Program-made: the position numbers and the translations under genes
Shown here: one piece after another, positions 9,801 through 19,100 of the stretch
How positions within the stretch are numbered: position 1 is the stretch's first letter
Layout: each line of letters opens with the position of its first letter
Notes under the pieces: generated by a model
What the model was told of the DNA's origin: nothing
The model's input: only the letters and a program-made list of their open reading frames with translations
Database searches by the model: none
NCBI GenBank assembly: GCA_037349105.1
Contig: JAYJMM010000116.1
Location: 1,488,001-1,552,000, forward strand
Length of the DNA: 64,000 nucleotides
Reading direction: 5' to 3'
Origin: Limnomonas spitsbergensis
Lineage: Eukaryota; Chlorophyta; Chlorophyceae; Chlamydomonadales

Positions 9801-12800
9801 CAAGGCATCGGAGGCAGTGGAGAGGTCAGAGAAAATAGCCTCCCGTGTAAGCTGTAAGGTGTGGGAGGGTATAGGCTGTTTGATGGTGGTTGGGGGGGGA
9901 GGTGTAGCGTTGGAAGGGCGAGGAGGTGTGTTGCGGAGGCGTGACGAGGTGAGGGGTTGCAAGGGAGGACGGGGGTGCATGGGTAGTTGAAAGAGGTTTG
10001 GAGGGCACTTGAAGGTGAGGGGCAGGTGGTCAGGAGCGTAGAGGGATTGAAGAGGGACAGAGCACTCAACTGCGGTGGGGAGTAGGCCAGAGAGGTGAAA
10101 AGCATTATCAGAGATGAGGATATCATCCAACATGGAGGCTTGCATTGTAGAGGAGTGCGGCATGTGTGTGAGATGTTTGGATGTGGTAGCATTAATGGGG
10201 ATAAGTCTGTTGGAGGCAAGGAAGGAGAGGAACGTGCGATCAGGTCGAGTAGATTGGAGGTGGTGGTTGAAGTCCCCACCAACGAGGAAGATGTCACTAG
10301 CGGGGTCACTGTCATGGATAGTATCTGCCATGTATTTTTGACAAGCAGGTGAAATGAGGTTAGAGCCCGGAGGGAGGTAAACACTAAGGACATGAAGGGT
10401 GCGGCCAGCGACCATGGGAAGTTGGAGATGGATGCAATATCCTTCGATAAGAGGGGGTACCGGATGGCGGATGAAGGTATGTGGGTGGGCGTCATTGTGG
10501 ATGGCGAGGAAGACACCCCCGGGTGCACAGATATTTGGCCGGGCGTAAGCAAGAGTAGGGGGTGTAGGCACGCTGCTCAGGTAGACATGATAGTGAGGAA
10601 AGGCTTGGCGGATTTCAGGAAGGAAAGTGGATTGTTGGGAGGCAAAGAGGTGAGTTTCTTGGCCAAAGAAAATTTTTGGGCGGTGTGTGTTGATGAAGGT
10701 GCTGACATCGGCAGTGTTGGCACGGAGGCCAGCGATATTGAAAGTGGAGATGATATCGAGAGGGTGGGGGACATGTCGGGGTGGGGAGGGGAGTGGGGGG
10801 GGAGGTAAAGAGGGGTATAGGGGTGTGGGCTGGGCAACGGGGGGAGCCGAAGAGACGTGGGGGCGAGGGGTATAGACAGGGGGTGGAGGCGCGAGCGGGG
10901 CACGGTCTGGGAAAGTGTGGTCGATGGAAGTGTGGTAGGGGTGAGTGAGGAGGGAAGGGGGGATGGGGTGTGGCGGGGGAGAATCAGGAATGGTGATGTG
11001 GCTGTTTGGCTGAGGGAGGGTAAAGGGGAAAGCAAGGCAAGCGGTAAGGGAAGAGGCAGGGACGAGAGCAAAGGCATGCCTGCCGAGTTGGCGGAGGAGT
11101 TGGAGGTTGTGATCAGAAGTAAGGTCCATGCGGGATGGGGAGTCGGAGTCGACCCAGAGCCAAGGTTTGCCAACGCCGGGTTTTAAGAGCACGGAGGCAT
11201 GGAAGTAGTCACCAGGTTCATGTGTGTGAAGGATGAAACCGGGATAGGCATATGTGGGGTCTTGTAGTTGGAGGGAAGTAAGGGCATGATCCAGATCTTG
11301 AAGGGTGATGGAGGCGAGATTGGCCAAATGTGTGGGGGAGAGAGGGAGATTGGTGCGATCCATGATGTCGAGTTTGTGGAGTTGGTGAGTATCAAAAAGC
11401 CATAAAGCAAAGAGGGCATCAGTGAAGTTACCCCGAGAACTGTGGAATTGTGGATGAGGCACTGATGGGTTGAGGAGTTGGGCATGGTGTGGTAGAATGG
11501 GATTGGTGGACCGGTAGCGACACCATGCCAAGACATCGGGGGGGGTCGTGATGGCACGACCACTAAGGTTATTAAGAGCGTGGATTTGGCAGAATCCAAG
11601 AGATTGGCGCTCATAGAAAGCGAGGCCGTGTGGTAGTGGGTCATGTGTTGGCGTGAGAGGCGGGTGGTTTGCTGAAACGTCCCCACCCCGTGGTGGAGGT
11701 CGGGGGTGTTGTGAACGATGCTTGGGGGAGGTGTGAGAGGAGGTGTGGCGGGCTTTTTGGATGCGTGAGATGGCCTGGATGAGTGGGAAGTGGAGGTGGT
11801 GCGTGTGGGGGAAACGTCTCTGGTTGCGTGTGAGGAGACGTCGTAAATGGCCGAGGAAATATTGGCCGCGATGACGTTGAATGGGTGTTAGTTTTGAGAT
11901 TTTTTTGATGTGAAGGAAACGGTGCCATGTGGCAGCAGTGGCTTTAAGGTTAGGAATGGATGGTGTAGCTGTGGGGATGGATGGTGGTGGGGGCGGGGTG
12001 CTGGATGGAGTAGTAGTGGTAGGGAGAGAAGACGAGAGATATGTTGAGATTCGAGTGAAATGGAGGAGCAGGATTACAGCAATGAAGGCTGCTAGGATGG
12101 AACATACATGTGTAATAGAGAGCAAGTCATGAGAAATCGCAGAGAACTGCATGGTAACAGAAAACTGCATGGTAAAAAGCCGTATATATGTGTCCGTACT
12201 ATTGGAACTAAGAATGAGCCTGGATACTGGATGAAGATCAGGAAAGATGCTGTCATGATTTGGGCTAAGCGAAGAGGCTGGACTAAGTGGTGGTGAGTCT
12301 GTCAACGGGTCTGATGTAGAAGTGGAGCGTGAACCAGGGGTACTAGGCGGTGTCCACGTTGTCCACGTCCATAGCCAGGGACTGTGATTGGAGATTGGAG
12401 ATGGGGGGAGGGTGACGTGAGTTGAAGAAGGGGGGGAGGAGGTAAGGTAAGTTATGGATGATAGTGGTATGAGCATGGGTATGAGCATGGGAAAAAGCAA
12501 GGAAGGTATGGGTAAGGGAGGGAGTAGACTGGATACCTTGCGTTTCTTGCTGTTGGAGTTGGCGAGGGCTTGGCGCATGAGGTTGCAATTGTCTTTGTGG
12601 CCGAGGGGGAGGGTACCAAACAGCCCCAGGCAGGCCCGCCCCCCAGGGCCGATGATGAGCGTGGGGAACAGGGTCGGGATCAGCCGAAGAGTACCAGAGT
12701 GAAGAGTGGCGTTGATGACCTGGTCAAAGTCAGGGACCGGTAGCAGGAATGTTTGTCCTCGAATCGATCTTTGCTCATGTTGTCCGTAAATGTACCGGCA

Positions 12801-12830
12801 GCGTTTGTGTGAACGGTCATTGAGGTCCAT
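6474..12830 (-). CDS. LINE polyprotein part 1: protease, APE endonuclease, RT
   Basis: The first in-frame ATG is at 12830; the frame is open from about 12914. Residues below count from 12866. About 415-605 is a Josephin-type peptidase: Q421 five residues before C426 (FCQIHALNNL), GN at 479-480, H556 and D573 (WLWVDSD), matching the Q, C, H, N/D order of ataxin-3. Residues 702-955 are an exonuclease III-like APE domain: N710, E737 (GQETH), D865/N867 (GGDFNHH), D914/D915, and D946/H947 (APDH). Residues 1355-1780 are the RT: GPDGIP 1375-1380, D1503 (YIDFSSAF), GTIQGD 1562-1567, FADD 1615-1618, LNPSKC 1647-1652, YLGV 1703-1706. All expected catalytic residues are visible. A hydrophobic segment lies at 252-270, and Pro-rich linkers separate the domains. 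The frame loses sense at a 13-G run (6722-6734), where coding moves to the next frame. Confidence 0.88.
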   Translation of the reverse strand: MDLNDRSHKRCRYIYGQHEQRSIRGQTFLLPVPDFDQVINATLHSGTLRLIPTLFPTLIIGPGGRACLGLFGTLPLGHKDNCNLMRQALANSNSKKRKVSSLLPPLPIPSLLFPMLIPMLIPLSSITYLTSSPPSSTHVTLPPSPISNHSPWLWTWTTWTPPSTPGSRSTSTSDPLTDSPPLSPASSLSPNHDSIFPDLHPVSRLILSSNSTDTYIRLFTMQFSVTMQFSAISHDLLSITHVCSILAAFIAVILLLHFTRISTYLSSSLPTTTTPSSTPPPPPSIPTATPSIPNLKATAATWHRFLHIKKISKLTPIQRHRGQYFLGHLRRLLTRNQRRFPHTHHLHFPLIQAISRIQKARHTSSHTSPKHRSQHPRPPPRGGDVSANHPPLTPTHDPLPHGLAFYERQSLGFCQIHALNNLSGRAITTPPDVLAWCRYRSTNPILPHHAQLLNPSVPHPQFHSSRGNFTDALFALWLFDTHQLHKLDIMDRTNLPLSPTHLANLASITLQDLDHALTSLQLQDPTYAYPGFILHTHEPGDYFHASVLLKPGVGKPWLWVDSDSPSRMDLTSDHNLQLLRQLGRHAFALVPASSLTACLAFPFTLPQPNSHITIPDSPPPHPIPPSLLTHPYHTSIDHTFPDRAPLAPPPPVYTPRPHVSSAPPVAQPTPLYPSLPPPPLPSPPRHVPHPLDIISTFNIAGLRANTADVSTFINTHRPKIFFGQETHLFASQQSTFLPEIRQAFPHYHVYLSSVPTPPTLAYARPNICAPGGVFLAIHNDAHPHTFIRHPVPPLIEGYCIHLQLPMVAGRTLHVLSVYLPPGSNLISPACQKYMADTIHDSDPASDIFLVGGDFNHHLQSTRPDRTFLSFLASNRLIPINATTSKHLTHMPHSSTMQASMLDDILISDNAFHLSGLLPTAVECSVPLQSLYAPDHLPLTFKCPPNLFQLPMHPRPPLQPLTSSRLRNTPPRPSNATPPPPTTIKQPIPSHTLQLTREAIFSDLSTASDALLAHTSALINDSGVQHHYQPHSSPHAPPPEWTTFREHLVSLHIDIPTIVSRHSDICTSALTIMKLHCPTSSHRDTIAPHPSGKPCFLPRVAQQHITVKTQERAILHFARNFIKHLTSAPPPNATPLLPFSPILDSLLSALASHHLLSPPHSVSHDPNTLCPPTSALLLLLPPFPVALPPTLSPPWIQWLSLCDQKLRLIRVDIRKTFRKHSVTTKNRKKIIKLLYTNACKAHQRIFQDEPDTDPLLPIDTSSAHSASSSHITSLWDPTTSLLVTDPTGLTNVTHAHFSKEWSADPHVLPTQPYPHESIPNLDNFQLDTRAKSARTTSTTLIPYVLRPSTFNQAIKSLKNKKAFGPDGIPNELLRIMPHSFHSSLHNLFILMWILGTTPTSWKSSTTTLLHKRGDVSRLTNKRPIGMHNTIYKLWTRFVTAVLTDYSEDFGILSQSQEGFRAGHHTMRHLQRYVHALEDARAHNRNIYALYIDFSSAFNTINHAQLLRIMDDLGFPPDAISVIQDIYTNATSRIVLQKHPCLATRDVHVGRGTIQGDTLSPLIFLIYLEPLLRWLQVGGHGYTPSCAQRQGLSHPCKFTLTCPAFADDIALLSHSRNRLQVQLSKVDAYCSWSGLTLNPSKCAVTGALHKDRFTRLVDTFDRHNTRLRQQLKDQFHVNGQPVPYYPPDKPYKYLGVYITMTLDFRHHLQHLSSSIYTKGRQLINANLPPQQALNILEHVLKPKITYCFPIAPFSLADIATLDQQLAQIARLCMNLGPSFPTTLIHTPLDRGGVGLTSLLVDYIQISALSLTRALNDSGDLGPLTRGVLHSQLHFHGSLPIPLQRTPRSFYIHPLPMRQLSLLHKADITLHQSTSGIIPLLGNDLLQQLILILHPTNPGGNTMPVSISDYTFLSPLWHVGIVSLASLVTTISGHPYLIPANTLRDAFLHNARTEDLAKAQRALNQLTLLLHGIALPLAKQHTLTSPLPEDTRRVTVAHDFAHIPQGTHHSLQQIASSLLYTDPTAPTHAPPPTRIPPPPRPTTCPPPPYPSRSQSVPCHTSSSTSNTAWSSMHYDSYVYLPPAHPTATYYACFHTLTPGTHVPILASPTPLLTHTNTFTTT
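6722..6734. other. 13-G homopolymer at a LINE frameshift
   Basis: A run of 13 G (C on the element's strand) lies exactly where the first long frame must hand over to the second. The shift is +1 (or -2) in the sense of the element. The second hand-over near 5420-5470, by a shorter G run at about 5418-5424, goes the same way. Homopolymer indel (mutation or assembly error) is the simplest reading. Confidence 0.6.
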
Positions 12831-12950
12831 CGAGGTGGACTTCTCGCTTCGCACTCCTCGAGCCACGCTACCACGTTTTGTTTCTTCCCCGATTTTTATT
12901 TTTTCTTTTATTTTTTATTCACGTTCGATACTTGGTGAAGTCTCTGCGTG

Positions 12951-13109
12951 ATGTTTCTTGCCGTCGCGTGTTTCATCGGCTCTGCCGCAGCGATCAGGAA
13001 AATGCGGAAACGGAAAGCCAAAAAGAACCAAAAAGATGAACCAGGAAAGGGATCAGAGCTCGTCAAGCAAGGCGCTAAATCCCTGATCGGCCTGAAGCAA
13101 GTCCAGCAG
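12951..13109 (+). CDS. LRR kinase exon 1
   Basis: ATG at 12951 opens a 53-codon exon: a hydrophobic start (MFLAVACFIGSAAA) followed by a basic stretch (RKMRKRKAKKN) and SLIGLKQVQQ, ending at CAG|GTGCGC in phase 0. It lies only about 120 bases from the first LINE ATG on the other strand. An exon further upstream, cut off by the LINE, cannot be ruled out. Confidence 0.6.
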
Positions 13110-16100
13110 GTGCGCTCCGCCTGCGTCGCTTTCTCAGCAGCATGCAGCTATGACCAACATGCTGCATGTCGTATGGTCAGGTCTTGAAGGATGAAATCAC
13201 AGCCATGCGACCATGCCTGCCATGCTGCATGTTGCATGGACAGGTCTTGAAGGATGACAACACAGCCATGCAACCATGTCTAACATGCTGCATGTCGCAT
13301 GGGCAGGTCTCGATTGATGACAACACAGCCATGCAACCATGTCTAACATGCTGCATGTCGCATGGGCAGGTCTTGCAGGACGACAACACAGCCATGCAAC
13401 CATGTCTAACATGCTGCATGCCGCATGGGCAGGTCTTGAAAGATGACAACACAGCCATGCAGCCATGTCTAACATGCTGCATGTCGCATGGGCTGGTCTT
13501 GAAGGATGACAACACAGCCATGCAACCATGTCTAACATGCTGCATGTTGCATGGGCAGGTCTTGAAGGACGACAATACAGCCATGCAACCATGCCTGACA
13601 TGCTGCATGTTGCATGGGCTGGTCTTGAAGGATGACAACACAGTCATGCAACCATGTCTAACATGCTGCATGTTGCATGGGCAGGTCTTGAAGGATGACA
13701 ACACAGCCATGCAACCATGTCCAACATGCTGCATGTTGCATGGGCACGTCTTGAAGGACGACAACACAGCCATGCAAACATGACCAACATGCTGCATGTT
13801 GCATGGGCAGGTCTTGAAGGACGACAACACAGCCATGCAACCATGCCTGCCATGCTGCATGTTGCATGGGCTGGTCTTGAAGGATGACAACACAGCCATG
13901 CAACCATGCCTAACTTGCTGCATGTTGCATGGACAGGTCTTGAAGGACAACATCACAGCCATGCAACCATGTCTATCATGCTGCATGTCGCATGGGCAGG
14001 TCTTGCAGGACGACAACACAGCCATGCAACCATGCTTTGCATGCTGCATGTTGCATGGGCAGGTCTTGCAGGACGACAACACAGCCATGCAACCATGTCT
14101 AACATGCTGCATGTTGCATGGACAGGTCTTGAAGGATGACAACACAGCCATGCAATTATGCCTAACATGCTGCATGTTGCATGGACAGGGTTTGCAGGAT
14201 GGCCTCACGGCCATGCAGCTGGCTGTAACCGTCGAGACCGTGGAGGTCAACTGCGCTGCCCTTACCTGCTTCCCTCCGCTCCTTACGAGCCTTGTCAACC
14301 TCAAGACGCTGGACCTGTCAAGGTCAGTGGCAGCGGTCCATGATTTCCACAAATAGTAACTGCTCGTTCATTTACGCGCACACACACGCAAATGCACAAG
14401 CAGTGTCATGTAACCTGTTCCACTAGGGCATACGTGACAGCCAGCGTGGCCCTGACTGTCATATGTGGTGGCATCGCGATCGTCACTCAACTGCATTTGA
14501 ATTTCTGTCCAGCCAGAGAGGCCTTGACGGGCCTGCTTGGGCCTGCCTGGGCCTTGACGGGCCTACCTGGGCCTGCCCGAGTGCTGGTGCTGAAATTTGA
14601 ATTGTTTCCGTTCATTGGAAACAGCATTTGAGTGTGTGTTTCCGTTGCCAGGAAAGCGTGCGTCATGCTTTCTTTTTGCCCATAACGATGGTCTGAGTGC
14701 TTGATGCCCTCTTGGTGGATGCCTTGTCCTTGATTGCCTGGCTTCAGTGTCTCCTTGACCACATAGCTGCACTGATTCCTTGACCACATAGCTGAACTGA
14801 TTCCTTGACCTCATAGCTGAACTGATTCCTTGACCTCATAGCTGAACTGATTCCTTGACCACATAGCTGAACTGATTCCTTGACCTCATAGCTGAACTGA
14901 TTCCTTGACCACATGGCTGAACTGATTCCTTGACCACATAGCTGAACTGATTCCTTGACCTCATAGCTGAACTGATTCCTTGACCTCATAGCTGAACTGA
15001 TTCCTTGACCTCATAGCTGAACTGATTCCTTGACCTCATAGCTGAACTGATTCCTTGACCTCATAGCTGAACTGATTCCTTGACCTCATAGCTGAACTGA
15101 TTCCTTGACCACATAGCTGAACTGATTCCTTGACCACATAGCTGAACTGATTCCTTGACCACATAGCTGAACTGATTCCTTGACCTCATAGCTGAACTGA
15201 TTCCTTGACCACATAGCTGAACTGATTCCTTGACCTCATAGCTGAACTGATTCCTTGACCTCATAGCTGAACTGATTCCTTGACCACATAGCTGAACTGA
15301 TTCCTTGACCACATAGCTGAACTGATTCCTTGACCTCATAGCTGAACTGATTCCTTGACCACATAGCTGAACTGATTCCTTGACCACATAGCTGAACTGA
15401 TTCCTTGACCACATAGCTGAACTGATTCCTTGACCTCATAGCTGAACTGATTCCTTGACCACATAGCTGAACTGATTCCTTGACCTCACAGCTGAACTGA
15501 TTCCTTGACCTCATAGCTGAACTGATTCCTTGACCACATAGCTGAACTGATTCCTTGACCACATAGCTGAACTGATTCCTTGACCACATAGCTGAACTGA
15601 TTCCTTGACCACATAGCTGAACTGATTCCTTGACCACATAGCTGAACTGATTCCTTGACCACATAGCTGAACTGATTCCTTGACCTCATAGCTGAACTGA
15701 TTCCTTGACCACATAGCTGAACTGATTCCTTGACCTCATAGCTGAACTGATTCCTTGACCACATAGCTGAACTGATTCCTTGACCACATAGCTGAACTGA
15801 TTCCTTGACCACATAGCTGAACTGATTCCTTGACCTCATAGCTGAACTGATTCCTTGACCACATAGCTGAACTGATTCCTTGACCACATAGCTGAACTGA
15901 TTCCTTGACCTCATAGCTGAACTGATTCCTTGACCTCATAGCTGAACTGATTCCTTGACCTCATAGCTGAACTGATTCCTTGACCACATAGCTGAACTGA
16001 TTCCTTGACCACATAGCTGAACTGATTCCTTGACCTCATAGCTGAACTGATTCCTTGACCTCATAGCTGAACTGATTCCTTGACCTCATAGCTGAACTGA

Positions 16101-19100
16101 TTCCTTGACCACATAGCTGAACTGATTCCTTGACCACATAGCTGAACTGATTCCTTGACCACATAGCTGAACTGATTCCTTGACCACATAGCTGAACTGA
16201 TTCCTTGACCACATAGCTGAACTGATTCCTTGACCACATAGCTGAACTGATTCCTTGACCTCATAGCTGAACTGATTCCTTGACCACATAGCTGAACTGA
16301 TTCCTTGACCACATAGCTGAACTGATTCCTTGACCACATAGCTGAACTGATTCCTTGACCACATAGCTGAACTGATTCCTTGACCACATAGCTGAACTGA
16401 TTCCTTGACCTCATAGCTGAACTGATTCCTTGACCACATAGCTGAACTGATTCCTTGACCACATAGCTGAACTGATTCCTTGACCACATAGCTGAACTGA
16501 TTCCTTGACCACATAGCTGAACTGATTCCTTGACCACATAGCTGAACTGATTCCTTGACCACATAGCTGAACTGATTCCTTGACCTCATAGCTGAACTGA
16601 TTCCTTGACCTCATAGCTGCACTGATTCCTTGACCTCATAGCTGAACTGATTCCTTGACCTCATAGCTGAACTGATTCCTTGACCTCATAGCTGAACTGA
16701 TTCCTTGACCTCATAGCTGAACTGATTCCTTGACCTCATAGCTGAACTGATTCCTTGACCTCATAGCTGAACTGATTCCTTGACCACATAGCTGAACTGA
16801 TTCCTTGACCACATAGCTGAACTGATTCCTTGACCACATAGCTGAACTGATTCCTTGACCTCATAGCTGAACTGATTCCTTGACCACATGGCTGAACTGA
16901 TTCCTTGACCACATAGCTGAACTGATTCCTTGACCACATAGCTGAACTGATTCCTTGACCACATAGCTGAACTGATTCCTTGACCTCATAGCTGAACTGA
17001 TTCCTTGACCTCATAGCTGAACTGATTCCTTGACCACATAGCTGAACTGATTCCTTGACCACATAGCTGAACTGATTCCTTGACCACATAGCTGAACTGA
17101 TTCATTGACCACATAGCTGAACTGATTCCTTGACCTCATAGCTGAACTGATTCCTTGACCTCATAGCTGAACTGATTCCTTGACCTCATAGCTGAACTGA
17201 TTCCTTGACCACATAGCTGAACTGATTCCTTGACCACATAGCTGAACTGATTCCTTGACCTCATAGCTGAACTGATTCCTTGACCTCATAGCTGAACTGA
17301 TTCCTTGACCTCATAGCTGAACTGATTCCTTGACCACATAGCTGAACTGATTCCTTGACCACATAGCTGAACTGATTCCTTGACCACATAGCTGAACTGA
17401 TTCCTTGACCACATAGCTGAACTGATTCCTTGACCACATAGCTGAACTGATTCCTTGACCACATAGCTGAACTGATTCCTTGACCTCATAGCTGAACTGA
17501 TTCCTTGACCACATAGCTGAACTGATTCCTTGACCACATAGCTGAACTGATTCCTTGACCACATAGCTGAACTGATTCCTTGACCACATAGCTGAACTGA
17601 TTCCTTGACCACATAGCTGAACTGATTCCTTGACCACATAGCTGAACTGATTCCTTGACCACATAGCTGAACTGATTCCTTGACCACATAGCTGAACTGA
17701 TTCCTTGACCACATAGCTGAACTGATTCCTTGACCACATAGCTGAACTGATTCCTTGACCACATAGCTGAACTGATTCCTTGACCACATAGCTGAACTGA
17801 TTCCTTGACCTCATAGCTGAACTGATTCCTTGACATCATAGCTGCACTGATTCCTTGACCTCATAGCTGAACTGATTCCTTGACCTCATAGCTGAACTGA
17901 TTCCTTGACCTCATAGCTGAACTGATTCCTTGACCTCATAGCTGAACTGATTCCTTGACCTCATAGCTGAACTGATTCCTTGACCACATAGCTGAACTGA
18001 TTCCTTGACCACATAGCTGAACTGATTCCTTGACCACATAGCTGAACTGATTCCTTGACCACATAGCTGAACTGATTCCTTGACCTCATAGCTGAACTGA
18101 TTCCTTGACCACATGGCTGAACTGATTCCTTGACCACATAGCTGAACTGATTCCTTGACCACATAGCTGAACTGATTCCTTGACCACATAGCTGAACTGA
18201 TTCCTTGACCTCATAGCTGAACTGATTCCTTGACCTCATAGCTGAACTGATTCCTTGACCACATAGCTGAACTGATTCCTTGACCACATAGCTGAACTGA
18301 TTCCTTGACCACATAGCTGAACTGATTCCTTGACCACATAGCTGAACTGATTCCTTGACCACATAGCTGAACTGATTCCTTGACCACATAGCTGAACTGA
18401 TTCCTTGACCTCATAGCTGAACTGATTCCTTGACCACATAGCTGAACTGATTCCTTGACCACATAGCTGAACTGATTCCTTGACCACATAGCTGAACTGA
18501 TTCCTTGACCTCATAGCTGAACTGATTCCTTGACCACATAGCTGAACTGATTCCTTGACCACATAGCTGAACTGATTCCTTGACCTCATAGCTGAACTGA
18601 TTCCTTGACCACATAGCTGAACTGATTCCTTGACCACATAGCTGAACTGATTCCTTGACCTCATAGCTGAACTGATTCCTTGACCTCATAGCTGAACTGA
18701 TTCCTTGACCTCATAGCTGAACTGATTCCTTGACCACATAGCTGAACTGATTCCTTGACCACATAGCTGAACTGATTCCTTGACCACATAGCTGAACTGA
18801 TTCCTTGACCACATAGCTGAACTGATTCCTTGACCTCATAGCTGAACTGATTCCTTGACCACATGGCTGAACTGATTCCTTGACCACATAGCTGAACTGA
18901 TTCCTTGACCACATAGCTGAACTGATTCCTTGACCACATAGCTGAACTGATTCCTTGACCTCATAGCTGAACTGATTCCTTGACCTCATAGCTGAACTGA
19001 TTCCTTGACCACATAGCTGAACTGATTCCTTGACCACATAGCTGAACTGATTCCTTGACCACATAGCTGAACTGATTCCTTGACCACATAGCTGAACTGA

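Larger units (their letters stand above)
3395..12914 (-). mobile_element. Dualen/RandI-like non-LTR retrotransposon, near complete
   Basis: About 9.5 kb on the minus strand reads as one polyprotein broken by two frameshifts. Domain order is: N-terminal region with an NLS-like KKRK and a hydrophobic helix; Josephin-like cysteine protease (11052-11624); APE endonuclease (10002-10763); reverse transcriptase (7527-8804); PCIF1-like methyltransferase (about 5330-6085); RNase H (4693-5130); CCHC knuckle and restriction-like endonuclease (3523-4320). Having both an APE and an RLE endonuclease defines the Dualen (RandI) clade described from Chlamydomonas, which is also reported to carry RNase H and a cysteine protease. 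The 3' side ends about 70 bases after the last stop at a (TTTC)n tract (about 3395-3417). The 5' limit is not resolved; 12914 is only where the frame opens. No target-site duplication was found. Confidence 0.88.

Noticed and set aside
12916..13109. Kinase exon 1 as part of the LINE 5' UTR
   Set aside because: Its end phases correctly with exon 2 at a consensus donor, which favours it as a genuine host exon, although the start remains tentative.
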